64,000 bases of DNA from Lachnospiraceae bacterium NC2004 (GTDB lineage: Bacteria > Bacillota > Clostridia > Lachnospirales > Lachnospiraceae): positions 62,001 to 126,000 of the forward strand of contig JHXB01000006.1 of the NCBI GenBank assembly GCA_000621905.1. Reading direction: 5' to 3'. The translations under genes were made by a program, and so were the position numbers. Positions 46,778 to 55,967 of the stretch are shown here, piece after piece (within the stretch, counting starts at the first letter, position 1; each line of letters begins with the position of its first letter). Under the pieces are notes generated by a model that saw only the letters and a program-made list of their open reading frames with translations, was not told where the DNA came from and did no database searches.

Positions 46778-46803
46778 CTTATCACCTACATCGCCAATAT
46801 TTA

Positions 46804-47070
46804 TCATTCCGAATCATCTAATAACTCTTCGCTAACCACATGTCCCGTCTCGTCAACCTCAGCCGCCTTATCATTGTAATGATACAAAGCATCCATAAGA
46901 TCAAAATCAACTATATCTTCCGTATCTCTGACTCTGATTGTAACCTCTTTAGAAAGCTTCTCAACCTCCGCTAAAGTGAGCCCCGAAACCTCAACGACAT
47001 CTTCAAAAGGTATCTCAACCTCAAGCATATTCTTAGCTATCTCAACCTGCCTCTTCTTAGTATTATTCAT
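46804..47070 (-). CDS. Small acidic protein resembling the C-terminus of Rpn-type nucleases/transposases
   Basis: An 88-residue protein. Residues 5-40 (EIAKNMLEVEIPFEDVVEVSG, then LTLAEVEKLSKE) match the helical motif that closes many Rpn/PD-(D/E)xK transposase-like proteins of Firmicutes; the rest is acidic and lacks any nuclease motif. It lies 11 bases after argH and is co-transcribed with it. It may be a remnant of such a gene that kept a start codon, or a small stand-alone protein using the same helix-turn-helix-like fold. Function unknown. Confidence 0.65.
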   Translation of the reverse strand: MNNTKKRQVEIAKNMLEVEIPFEDVVEVSGLTLAEVEKLSKEVTIRVRDTEDIVDFDLMDALYHYNDKAAEVDETGHVVSEELLDDSE

Positions 47071-47081
47071 AATATCAACTC

Positions 47082-48461
47082 CTACTTACCCTCAAGCCAT
47101 TTATCATTTGCCGCGATAACTTTCGTCATAGCATCATGGCCAGGGGCACCGATTGTATTTCTCTTCTCAACGCATGTCTTCATGCTAATCGCCTCATATA
47201 TATCCTCAGAAAATGCAGGCGACAACTTCTGCATCTCAGAAAGCTCCATATCATCAAGCGCAATGCCCTTATCGATACAGTAAAGCACCATCTGTCCCAC
47301 GATACCATGAGCGTCTCTAAATGGAACACCATGCATAACAAGGTAATCTGCCGCATCGGTAGCATTGGTAAAACCATTCTTAGCAGATGCCGCCATCTTG
47401 TCCTTATTGACACTCATAGTCGCAATCATGCCGTCAAACAGAGCAATACAGCCCTTAACAGTGTCAATCGCGTCAAATGTAAGCTCCTTGTCCTCCTGCA
47501 TATCCTTGTTGTAAGCAAGCGGAATACCCTTCATAGTCGTAAGGATAGAAGTAAGCGCGCCGTACACACGACCGGTCTTACCTCTCACAAGCTCAGCAAT
47601 ATCAGGATTCTTCTTCTGAGGCATGATAGACGAGCCTGTAGAATACGCATCATCAAGCTCAATAAACTGATACTCATTGCTGTTCCAGATTATAATCTCC
47701 TCAGAGAATCTTGAAAGATGCATCATCACTGTCGCAAATGCAGACAACATCTCAATAACATAATCTCTGTCAGACACACCATCCATACTGTTAAGCGATG
47801 GCGCATCAAACTCTAAAAGCTCAGCAACATACTCTCTATCCAAAGGATAAGTCGTACCCGCTAACGCACCGGAACCCAAAGGGCACACATTCATACGCTT
47901 TAAGATATCATTAACTCTGTCATAATCTCTCTTGAACATCTCCATGTAAGCTCCCAAATGGTGAGCAAGTGTAACAGGCTGTGCCTTCTGAAGATGAGTA
48001 AATCCCGGCATATATGTATCAACATGCTCCTTCATAAGACCATGAACAGTCTTAACCAAATGAAGCAGCACATCTCTAATCTCCCTTAACTCGTCTCTAC
48101 AGTAAAGTCTCATATCAAGCGCAACCTGATCGTTACGACTTCTACCCGTGTGAAGCTTCTTACCGGTATCACCGATTCTGTCAATAAGCGTCGCCTCAAC
48201 GAAGCTGTGAATATCCTCATACTCATCAGAAATAACAAGACTTCCACTCTCTACATCACTGACAATACTGTCAAGACAAGTGACAATCTTATCTCTCTCC
48301 TCATCAGTCAAAATGCCTACCTTAGCAAGCATCTTAACATGCGCCTTGCTTCCTCTTACATCCTGTGCGAAGAATTTCTGGTCAAATGATATCGACGCGT
48401 TGAAATTGTATACTAATTTATCGGTCTCCTTAGTAAAGCGACCACCCCAAAGCTGTGCCAT
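47082..48461 (-). CDS. argH: Argininosuccinate lyase
   Basis: A 459-residue fumarase/aspartase superfamily enzyme: LWGGRFTKETDKLVYNFNAS at the N-terminus, HTGRSRNDQVALDMRLY, TYMPGFTHLQKAQPVTLAHH and the signature GSSIMPQKKNPDIAELVRG. It releases arginine and fumarate from argininosuccinate. It is the first gene of an operon that continues into rfbS, rfbE and two glycosyltransferases; argG is not adjacent. Length and motifs are normal. Confidence 0.97.
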   Translation of the reverse strand: MAQLWGGRFTKETDKLVYNFNASISFDQKFFAQDVRGSKAHVKMLAKVGILTDEERDKIVTCLDSIVSDVESGSLVISDEYEDIHSFVEATLIDRIGDTGKKLHTGRSRNDQVALDMRLYCRDELREIRDVLLHLVKTVHGLMKEHVDTYMPGFTHLQKAQPVTLAHHLGAYMEMFKRDYDRVNDILKRMNVCPLGSGALAGTTYPLDREYVAELLEFDAPSLNSMDGVSDRDYVIEMLSAFATVMMHLSRFSEEIIIWNSNEYQFIELDDAYSTGSSIMPQKKNPDIAELVRGKTGRVYGALTSILTTMKGIPLAYNKDMQEDKELTFDAIDTVKGCIALFDGMIATMSVNKDKMAASAKNGFTNATDAADYLVMHGVPFRDAHGIVGQMVLYCIDKGIALDDMELSEMQKLSPAFSEDIYEAISMKTCVEKRNTIGAPGHDAMTKVIAANDKWLEGK

Positions 48462-48498
48462 AATGTACCTCTTTTCATAATAGTAATATCAAAGGTAT

Positions 48499-48527
48499 AT
48501 TATAGCACTATTTTCGCGATATGTCAC
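48499..48527 (-). promoter_or_regulatory. Sigma-A promoter of the argH-rfbSE operon
   Basis: GTGACA (48522-48527) and TATAAT (48499-48504) are separated by 17 bases on the minus strand, 37 bases upstream of the argH ATG. Confidence 0.72.
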
Positions 48528-48567
48528 TTTTTTAATAAGATTCTTCGCTTCTCCACCCTACCCACAT

Positions 48568-48597
48568 AAAAAAAAGGCGCCGCATAAGCGACGCCTT
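48568..48597 (-). terminator. Intrinsic terminator after the 48625-53331 gene pair
   Basis: Arms at 48574-48583 and 48588-48597 pair over 10 bases with one wobble and a 4-base loop (ATAA). On the minus strand the stem runs into a T tract (48568-48575). Confidence 0.85.
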
Positions 48598-48624
48598 CTA
48601 ATCCACACACTATTATTATAATTA

Positions 48625-50895
48625 TTACATTGAAGGTGCTTTGCCCTTCTTAACCTCCTGCTTCTTAGCAACATTCTTAGTGACCTTAGCCTCATTCACC
48701 TTATTGGTTGCAATCTCTCTAACCTTTTTAGTAAAGCTTATAGATTGCATCATCTGCTTGAATTCACCGGAATTGCACTTATGCAATCCATCCCTCAAAA
48801 CCATAGCTTTAGCTTCATCTCTAAGCTTAACATACTCTGATTTGGCGGCTACAGTAGGAAGCAGATTGTCTTTAATCTTACCTTCCTTCTTAAGAACAAT
48901 ACTCTCATCAATCACTCTCTTCATCACAAGATCAGTATAGGCTTCAATCTTATCACCCTTGGTAATCTTGCTAATACCCTTCTCAGCGTTAATCACATTA
49001 GTAATTCCCATGAAACCTCTGTTAAATGTTGTCGCGCAGTGAGTGATGCTTGTAAGCTTACGAAAATCGTCAATCTTCATACCTTTCTTAGCAGCGATAG
49101 TATATAGCTCAGGATCTCTGTCTATCATTCCTTTGAGACGCTTACCCATCTCGGCGTTTACTATATATGTTCCGTCAATAAATTTAGCATCTTCACACTC
49201 TTTAGTGATATTATTAACACCATTTCTGATGATATCTGCTAAAGGTGCCTTATTGCCCTTTTGGTATGCTTTAAGAGCCTCAGCTACTTCCTTGCCGGAA
49301 GCCTCTATATTGTCTCGATCCCTAACCCATTTGTTAGAGGCGGTTTTTTTAGAAGCCTCTGCTCTCTTACCAACGTATGTTACATAAGAAAGTGCTGAAA
49401 AGTCCTTATTGTCAAGCTGATCATTATGCAGGTACGCTCCAATAGGAGTAAACTCTCTCTCATCCTTAGGAAGTCCCACAGAATTAACACCAAACTTCTC
49501 CTCAATATTGGTAATATTCTTCTTGAAACTATCAATATAATTTAGACGATTACTCTTAGCTGCCTCCTGCTTCTTATCATCAATATCTCTTCCGATAAAA
49601 TGAAGCTTGTTGTGAAGGTTGTTCTCTCTAAACTTATTGGTGTCACTATAATAGTTAATATCAATATAGTCAGACTTGCCAGGGCGCGTATTCCTCTGCT
49701 TGTTAATAGTATCAACAAGCTTCTTAAATCTTCTGCTAGGCATGAGATCTGAAAGAAGCATTAGCGAATCATCAAAACGCTTCTTACCAAATTCTGAATC
49801 TCTGACTGAAGAAGTCTTGTCTTTTATATAGTTTAATGTAGCACCGATAAGCTTCTCTCTTAAGTTGATGTTCTTAGCCATTTCACCTGCACTGACACTG
49901 TACTCATATAGCTTAAGCGTCTGAAGCATCTTATCATATTCAGGTGAATTCTCAGAATGCCATCCAAACTGGTACCAATGCCTCTCACCTGTTTTGGTTG
50001 ATTCTAAATCTTTTATAACTCCTCTTAAGAAAGTATCACTAACATCTCTCGATGTTGACTCTAATGCATCAGTAAACCTTTTATCATTAGCAATCTTGAA
50101 CGGCTTAGTTGTAGCAAGCTCATCATTAATCCGATTATAAACTCCGGCAAGATTCACCTTTCTAATGCTTTCGGCCAACCTGATGCCTTCTTTGTTAACC
50201 CATTTCTCCATCTCAGGACTGCTTGTAGGATGAGAACCGTCTCTCGCAGCAATTCCCAGTTTATAAAACTTCCTATCCTCTTCAGAAAGGTTCTTAGACA
50301 TAGATGACATCTTGCCTGATAAATATGAATTCTGCTCCGCTGTCCACTCAGGATACGTCATACATACATTGGTCTTAAAATTAGAGACACCATACTCAAG
50401 CTGTGTTCCGTATGACTGGCTCAATCCCAGCACATACATAGCTTTCTGCATTCTTAGCGGATCATCCTCCTTGAATCGCTTCAGCATCTCATTAAGCTCT
50501 TTACCCACCTGAATACAAGTCTTAATCTCAATTATAGCTAAGCTATCCAAGCCTTTATAAACCGCTCTGCTTGATTCATCATCGACAAATGTTGAATAAA
50601 TGTGATTATTAAGATCACTTTCAAACTTGTCAAGCTCTTCAGACTTGCGAAGATCTTTAGGCAGACCGTAGGCTGAATGTGCCTTACCATAGAGCTCTTC
50701 AGCCGCCTTTTTATCTGTCTTTAACAAAATATCATATCTGTCGCTCTCATCAGGAGTAAAATATGTCCCCTCCATTACTCCTGACTTAGCCGACATAAGT
50801 ACATAGAACCATATCTTATCAAGTGTAGTCTTCTGAATATTATATGACTCCTTAAGTTTCTCCACCTCTTTAGCTTCTTTGCTATTCTTAGGCAT
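48625..50895 (-). CDS. Large soluble protein of unknown function (756 residues)
   Basis: I do not recognise this protein. It is 756 residues, highly charged, mostly predicted helical, with no signal peptide, TM segment or known catalytic motif. It opens MPKNSKEAKEVEKLKES and ends in a Lys-rich tail, KKQEVKKGKAPSM. Distinctive stretches are RHWYQFGWHSENSPEYDKML near 310-330 and TSITHCATTFNRGFMGITNV near 630. The neighbouring 803-residue protein has a similar tail (KKAPTM), size and composition, so they probably belong to one family of cytoplasmic, perhaps scaffold-like, proteins. The two genes are 24 bases apart and share the terminator at 48568-48597. Confidence 0.85.
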   Translation of the reverse strand: MPKNSKEAKEVEKLKESYNIQKTTLDKIWFYVLMSAKSGVMEGTYFTPDESDRYDILLKTDKKAAEELYGKAHSAYGLPKDLRKSEELDKFESDLNNHIYSTFVDDESSRAVYKGLDSLAIIEIKTCIQVGKELNEMLKRFKEDDPLRMQKAMYVLGLSQSYGTQLEYGVSNFKTNVCMTYPEWTAEQNSYLSGKMSSMSKNLSEEDRKFYKLGIAARDGSHPTSSPEMEKWVNKEGIRLAESIRKVNLAGVYNRINDELATTKPFKIANDKRFTDALESTSRDVSDTFLRGVIKDLESTKTGERHWYQFGWHSENSPEYDKMLQTLKLYEYSVSAGEMAKNINLREKLIGATLNYIKDKTSSVRDSEFGKKRFDDSLMLLSDLMPSRRFKKLVDTINKQRNTRPGKSDYIDINYYSDTNKFRENNLHNKLHFIGRDIDDKKQEAAKSNRLNYIDSFKKNITNIEEKFGVNSVGLPKDEREFTPIGAYLHNDQLDNKDFSALSYVTYVGKRAEASKKTASNKWVRDRDNIEASGKEVAEALKAYQKGNKAPLADIIRNGVNNITKECEDAKFIDGTYIVNAEMGKRLKGMIDRDPELYTIAAKKGMKIDDFRKLTSITHCATTFNRGFMGITNVINAEKGISKITKGDKIEAYTDLVMKRVIDESIVLKKEGKIKDNLLPTVAAKSEYVKLRDEAKAMVLRDGLHKCNSGEFKQMMQSISFTKKVREIATNKVNEAKVTKNVAKKQEVKKGKAPSM

Positions 50896-50919
50896 GTCCT
50901 CGCTCTCCTTACTCTTTTT

Positions 50920-53331
50920 TTACATTGTTGGTGCTTTCTTAGCGCCTTTGTTCTTATTCTTAGGCTTAGCTACAAGCTCATCTCTATAAGTTGATGATTG
51001 AGCACGTCTGGAATCAACAGACTTTTTCTGTTCTGCTTCCTTGACTGCATTTACCTTAACATCTTTAACCGCCTGTTTATATAGATTCTTGATAGTCTCC
51101 ATGTTAACCTTCTTGTAAGGCTCATCGCTCTGACCGTTCTTATACTTTACGTACTTATCAACCTCTGCATTTATCACCTTGACGAATGGCGAAATACTTT
51201 TAAGATCATTCTTTACATGTTCAGGAGATACCTCTTTCGCTCCGGTACCCTCAAGCCTATTCTTATAGTCGATATCGCTCTCATTGTCACGCTTCTTCAG
51301 ATAAGAAGAACTGGTCCTATGATAATAGTACATCATCCTAGCTAAGCTTAACCTGTAATCTCCCTCAGACATAGTGTTGTTCTTGTCATCATCAATCTTT
51401 TTACTTACTTCCTGAATCCTGTTCCACAGCCTGTCACGCGCTTCCTCCATATGAGTCTCTGCTTCCGCAACATATTTCTTTTCAGGATAAACATGTTGTT
51501 CATATTGATTAACACGATCAATCATCATCAGAAGTGTATCTCTCATCTTAAGACTCATCCTGATTCTAGGCTGCTCAGTCTTCTGCTTACCTTCGCTGTC
51601 TCTTCTTGTATTATCCCTTGTAAAGTCTCTCTTCTTATGCTCAAGATATGCTTCATTGGCCTGAAGAACATTCTCAAGCTTGATTCTAAGCTCAAGCATT
51701 CTATTACAGCGATACTCAGTCGGAGTTAATTCATTTTCATCTGCTGCGCCATTTTTCATCAAATGGTCGCTGTACTTCTGAAGATCAAGCAAGTACTCCT
51801 TCATATTTTTAAACTGATTAGAACCCTTATACCTTAACTCTACAGCCTTTAAGTCTTCCACCATGTAATCAATATTGGTACTAATATCATCATAATCAAA
51901 AGCACCCATACTGTCAGCTTCACCTTTAACTTCCTTTATAGTAGCCGGAACTCTACCAACCTCAAAAGGCTTAACATTTCTCTTAATCGCACTGTCAAGA
52001 AGGTTAACGATTGGGTCAACAACTCCGCTTCTGATAGGCTTAACAATCTCTGCATACTTCTCCATTGGCTGCTTAAGCTCTTTTAAAATGTCAAGTCTTG
52101 CCTCAGGTGAAGCAATATAAGCCTTAGAAACTCTCTCCATAGGATCTTCAAGTACAGCAAGAAGCTTGCTTGCCTCTTTCTTCATCTCCTTAGTTATCTC
52201 AGCATTATCATTCTCTACAATATCCTTAGCTTTCTGGTATGAATCCTGAAGCCCGATTATAACAGGAATATCCTCTACTGACCAACCTCTGTCAAGGATA
52301 CCGAACTGCTTATCAACATCTTCCTTAAGAGGATTACCAAATCGTGACTCCTTCCAGTTCATTCCGAATAAGGTATTAACCTCTTTATGGAAGACCCTAT
52401 TGTCCTTGATATCCTTGTCATCAACTGTAAGCTTCTTTATAGCATCTGCATACTCTGCCTGCTTAAGAAGATGATTCTTGTAGTCATCAACATAGTTCAT
52501 ATAATCCTTTTGTCCGTAACTGTTTCTTTCCTTTATGAACTGGAACTGAATCATCTTTTTCTGCATAAATTCGATTCTTTCAACAGCCATATCAACAAAT
52601 GGAAGCTTCTCACTTAAAGCCTTGTATCTCTCATCATTCTTCTCAAATACAGGATTACCCTCATTATCAACTTTATCAGTCTTAAAGCTGTTATAAGGAA
52701 TTGTAAGGAAATTAGACCTGATGTACTTCTCGAAATTAGGATCTAACGCCTGATACTTTCTATAATTAGGATCAAGCAATATCTGCTGACTCTTCCTGAT
52801 TGTATCGAGAAGAATAGCACTTGGAGTCTTCGAACTGGCAGGGTATTCCTCGGCTATCTCATTAAGAAGTAACTCTAAATCAGCATGAAGTCCTGCCCAT
52901 TCTTTGATAACATCAGGATTCTTAGTTGAGCTTGTCAATTTAATATTGTTAGGGCTCATCTCCAAAATATTATCTTTCAAAGTAACAGCTACCGCATTGT
53001 AGTTCATCGCTTTACCATATAACTCTTCAATGCGCTCCTTAAACTCCGGATAATTATCCGCAACCGCTTGAATCTGTACAAATGGTAAAAATGCTACATC
53101 ATGATTAAGAGGAATAACCTCCTTGGAATCATCATCATCTACGTTATATTTAACCAAAACTGTCTGAACTACACTGTCCCTATCATTTTCGCCAAAATCC
53201 CTATCAACTTCGGTAAAATTACTCTTGTTAAGATCAACAACAGACTCTCTGTTAGATCCGTTATCTATTACCGAATTTCTCTGTGACTCATTCTCATCAA
53301 AGTAGCTGCTGTTGTTATCTGATTCCTTCAT
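50920..53331 (-). CDS. Large soluble protein of unknown function (803 residues)
   Basis: I do not recognise this protein. It has 803 residues, many charged, largely helical, with no signal peptide or TM helix. The first ~60 residues are rich in Asn, Ser and acidic residues and look disordered; the centre has long helices (for example NSYGQKDYMNYVDDYKNHLL), and the end is basic, finishing KKAPTM. I start it at ATG 53331, seven bases after GGAGG; the in-frame TTG at 53346 overlaps that site. The C-terminal tail shared with its neighbour, KKxKAPSM/KKAPTM, may be a sorting or binding tag. No promoter stood out in the 53332-53460 gap. Confidence 0.85.
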   Translation of the reverse strand: MKESDNNSSYFDENESQRNSVIDNGSNRESVVDLNKSNFTEVDRDFGENDRDSVVQTVLVKYNVDDDDSKEVIPLNHDVAFLPFVQIQAVADNYPEFKERIEELYGKAMNYNAVAVTLKDNILEMSPNNIKLTSSTKNPDVIKEWAGLHADLELLLNEIAEEYPASSKTPSAILLDTIRKSQQILLDPNYRKYQALDPNFEKYIRSNFLTIPYNSFKTDKVDNEGNPVFEKNDERYKALSEKLPFVDMAVERIEFMQKKMIQFQFIKERNSYGQKDYMNYVDDYKNHLLKQAEYADAIKKLTVDDKDIKDNRVFHKEVNTLFGMNWKESRFGNPLKEDVDKQFGILDRGWSVEDIPVIIGLQDSYQKAKDIVENDNAEITKEMKKEASKLLAVLEDPMERVSKAYIASPEARLDILKELKQPMEKYAEIVKPIRSGVVDPIVNLLDSAIKRNVKPFEVGRVPATIKEVKGEADSMGAFDYDDISTNIDYMVEDLKAVELRYKGSNQFKNMKEYLLDLQKYSDHLMKNGAADENELTPTEYRCNRMLELRIKLENVLQANEAYLEHKKRDFTRDNTRRDSEGKQKTEQPRIRMSLKMRDTLLMMIDRVNQYEQHVYPEKKYVAEAETHMEEARDRLWNRIQEVSKKIDDDKNNTMSEGDYRLSLARMMYYYHRTSSSYLKKRDNESDIDYKNRLEGTGAKEVSPEHVKNDLKSISPFVKVINAEVDKYVKYKNGQSDEPYKKVNMETIKNLYKQAVKDVKVNAVKEAEQKKSVDSRRAQSSTYRDELVAKPKNKNKGAKKAPTM

Positions 53332-53463
53332 AATACATACCTCCAATAATTATAAAATAGTGTGTGGTCAAAATCGACCTTTTAAACTCTACTCAACACT
53401 ATAACATACTCTCCGCAACAAATGCGCAACACTTCATAAAAAACTTCTAATTAATCCAAACAA

Positions 53464-53483
53464 CCCCGGCTAAAAAGCCGGGG
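53464..53483 (-). terminator. Intrinsic terminator of asd
   Basis: A perfect GC-rich 8-base stem (53464-53471 with 53476-53483) around a 4-base loop, 13 bases after the asd stop; the following minus-strand bases are T-rich but interrupted (TTGTTT). Confidence 0.85.
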
Positions 53484-53496
53484 TCAATGTAATCTA

Positions 53497-54588
53497 TTAT
53501 TTCTTAGTGATATATCCTTGAGCCTTAAGTAACTCTGCACAAAGAACAGCTCCGCCTGCTGCACCTCTTACGGTGTTATGAGATAATCCGATGAACTTCC
53601 AATCGTAAATGCTGTCTTCACGAATACGTCCAACAGAAACTCCCATACCGTTCTCGTAATCTACATCAAGCTTAACCTGAGGTCTGTCATCCTCTTCCAT
53701 AACCTGAATAAAATGCTCAGGTGCTGAAGGAAGCTTAAGTTCCTGTGGAAGACCACTGAACTCTCTTAAAGCGTTAACAAGCTGCTCCTTAGTAGGCTGC
53801 TTCTTAAACTTAACAAATACTGCTGCAGTATGTCCGTTAAGAACAGGAACTCTTATACACTGACATGTAATCTTAACATCATCAGCAGGAACAATCTCGC
53901 CCTTAGCTTCATCAATGTGTCCCCAGATACGAAGAGGCTCTTTCTCAGACTTCTCTTCCTCTCCGCCGATATATGGGATAACATTCTCAACCATCTCAGG
54001 CCAATCCTTAAATGTCTTACCTGCACCTGAAATAGCCTGATATGTAGTAGCAACTACCTCATATGGCTCAAATTCCTTCCAAGCGGTAAGAACAGGAGCA
54101 TAACTCTGGATTGAGCAGTTAGGCTTAACTGCAACGAAACCTCTTGTAGTTCCAAGTCTCTTCTTCTGGTACTCTATAACCTTCATGTGCTCAGGATTAA
54201 TCTCAGGCACTACCATAGGAACATCAGGTGTCCATCTGTGAGCACTATTGTTAGAAACAACAGGAGTCTCTGTCTTGGCATAAGCCTCCTCGATAGCCTT
54301 GATTTCGTCCTTGCTCATATCAACTGCCGAGAATACGAAATCTACGTCCTTAGCCACCTCTTCAACCTCATTGACATTATGAACCACAATCTTCTTAACT
54401 GCCTCCGGCATAGGAGTGTCCATCTTCCATCTGTCACCAACAGCCTCTTCGTAAGTCTTGCCTGCTGAACGAGGTGAAGCTGCAATAACAGTAACCTCAA
54501 ACCATGGATGGTTCTCCAAAAGGGAAATGAATCTCTGTCCTACCATACCGGTACCACCTAAGATACCTACCTTCAATTTATCACTCAT
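53497..54588 (-). CDS. asd: Aspartate-semialdehyde dehydrogenase
   Basis: A 363-residue enzyme of the fungal/archaeal-type ASADH group: VGILGGTGMVGQRFISLLENHPWF (NADP loop), SNNSAHRW, the catalytic Cys in VKPNCSIQSYAPVL near residue 155, TYQAISGAGKTFKDWPE and VGRIREDSIYDWKFIGLSHNTVRGAAGG. It reduces aspartyl phosphate to aspartate semialdehyde for threonine, methionine and lysine. It is a single-gene unit with its own promoter and terminator; lysC or dapA is not adjacent. Confidence 0.96.
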   Translation of the reverse strand: MSDKLKVGILGGTGMVGQRFISLLENHPWFEVTVIAASPRSAGKTYEEAVGDRWKMDTPMPEAVKKIVVHNVNEVEEVAKDVDFVFSAVDMSKDEIKAIEEAYAKTETPVVSNNSAHRWTPDVPMVVPEINPEHMKVIEYQKKRLGTTRGFVAVKPNCSIQSYAPVLTAWKEFEPYEVVATTYQAISGAGKTFKDWPEMVENVIPYIGGEEEKSEKEPLRIWGHIDEAKGEIVPADDVKITCQCIRVPVLNGHTAAVFVKFKKQPTKEQLVNALREFSGLPQELKLPSAPEHFIQVMEEDDRPQVKLDVDYENGMGVSVGRIREDSIYDWKFIGLSHNTVRGAAGGAVLCAELLKAQGYITKK

Positions 54589-54627
54589 AATAATCTCTCC
54601 TTATGTCTATTAATAAATACAAACATC

Positions 54628-54655
54628 ATTATACACTGTTTTTTCAAGATTGCAA
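54628..54655 (-). promoter_or_regulatory. asd promoter
   Basis: TTGCAA (54650-54655) and TATAAT (54628-54633) on the minus strand with a 16-base spacer, 39 bases upstream of the asd ATG. No riboswitch-like leader is present. Confidence 0.68.
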
Positions 54656-54729
54656 TAATAATAATCATTAAAATAAATGATGAAATCCATCAAATTAGGC
54701 AATATTTTACTAAATGCCCCGTTAAAAAA

Positions 54730-54749
54730 GGGGTGGCATAAACCACCCC
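54730..54749 (-). terminator. Intrinsic terminator of the leuB-ilvD-ilvB-serC-serA operon
   Basis: A perfect 7-base GC stem (54730-54736 with 54743-54749), 6-base loop, followed on the minus strand by CTTTTTTAAC. It lies 18 bases after the serA stop. Confidence 0.85.
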
Positions 54750-54767
54750 AAATCATATCATTTATAA

Positions 54768-55928
54768 TTATATAACTCTTACCTTAACAACTCCGTCAAT
54801 CTCCTTGATAGCCGCGATAGACTCATCTCTTGGAGTATCCTTGGTATCAATGATAGTATAAGCGAAATCTCCTCTACTCTTAGATACCATGTTCTCAACG
54901 TTGTTACCCTTGTCGCCGAATACTCCGGTGAACTTGGTAATCATGTTAGGAATGTTCTTGTGGCAGATACATACTCTTCCGCCGGTCTCGCACACACCTG
55001 CGTCAACAGCAGGATAGTTAACAGAGTTCTTGATATTACCATTCTCGATAAAGTCCATAATCTCTTTAACAGCCATGATAGCGCAGTTGTCTTCTGACTC
55101 AGCTGTTGAAGCGCCAAGGTGAGGAAGTGTAACAACCTTATCTACGCCTGCAACCTTAGGATTAGGGAAATCAGTAACATAGCAAGCAACCTTGCCTGAA
55201 TTAAGAGCCTCGACCATATCATCGTCATTGATCAAAGTATCTCTTGCGAAGTTAAGAATCTTAACGCCGTCCTTCATCATAGCGATAGACTCTTTGTTAA
55301 TCATACCGATGGTATCCTTTAATGCAGGTACATGAACGGTGATGTAATCACACTCTTTGAAAATCTCATTAAGATCCTTGATGTGCTTGATGTGACGAGA
55401 AAGGCTCCAAGCAGCGTCTATAGATACATATGGATCGTAACCGTATACTTCCATACCAAGTCTGAAAGCAATGTTGGCAACCTTAGCACCGATTGCACCA
55501 AGACCGATAACACCGAGCTTCTTGCCACTAATCTCATTACCGGCATAGTTCTTCTTCTGCTTCTCTACTGCCTTAGCGATATCAGGGTCAGAAGCGTTCT
55601 CCTTAACCCAGTTATAACCACCCATAAGATCACGTGAAGCAAGCATAAGTCCTGCTACAACAAGCTCCTTAACACCATTAGCGTTAGCGCCTGGTGTGTT
55701 AAATACTACGATACCTTTCTTAGCAGCATCCTCAAGTGGAATGTTGTTAACACCCGCACCTGCTCTTGCAATTGCAAGGAGGTTAGAAGAAAGCTCTAAC
55801 TCGTGCATAGAAGCACTTCTTACCAAGACTGCCTCTGCAGCCGCAAAGTCATCAGTCATCTCATAGTTACTAGTAAATAAATCTGTACCGCATGCTGCGA
55901 TAGGATTTAGGCAATGTACCTTAGCCAT
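54768..55928 (-). CDS. serA: D-3-phosphoglycerate dehydrogenase (short form with ACT domain)
   Basis: A 386-residue D-isomer-specific 2-hydroxyacid dehydrogenase: FNTPGANANGVKELVVAG, the NAD loop KLGVIGLGAIGAKVANIAF near residue 140, NFARDTLINDDDMV with the catalytic Arg region, LPHLGASTAESEDNC with the catalytic His, then a C-terminal ACT domain (~315-386: HKNIPNMITKFTGVFGDKG). It oxidises 3-phosphoglycerate, the first step to serine; the ACT domain usually senses serine. It follows serC by 39 bases and is the last gene of the operon. Confidence 0.95.
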   Translation of the reverse strand: MAKVHCLNPIAACGTDLFTSNYEMTDDFAAAEAVLVRSASMHELELSSNLLAIARAGAGVNNIPLEDAAKKGIVVFNTPGANANGVKELVVAGLMLASRDLMGGYNWVKENASDPDIAKAVEKQKKNYAGNEISGKKLGVIGLGAIGAKVANIAFRLGMEVYGYDPYVSIDAAWSLSRHIKHIKDLNEIFKECDYITVHVPALKDTIGMINKESIAMMKDGVKILNFARDTLINDDDMVEALNSGKVACYVTDFPNPKVAGVDKVVTLPHLGASTAESEDNCAIMAVKEIMDFIENGNIKNSVNYPAVDAGVCETGGRVCICHKNIPNMITKFTGVFGDKGNNVENMVSKSRGDFAYTIIDTKDTPRDESIAAIKEIDGVVKVRVI

Positions 55929-55967
55929 TATAAAATACCTCTTTTCATATTGATTATTAATAATTAA

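Noticed and set aside
48625-53331. Phage structural or tail proteins
   Set aside because: Large size suggested this, but there are no other phage genes, and no integrase or lysis gene lies nearby.
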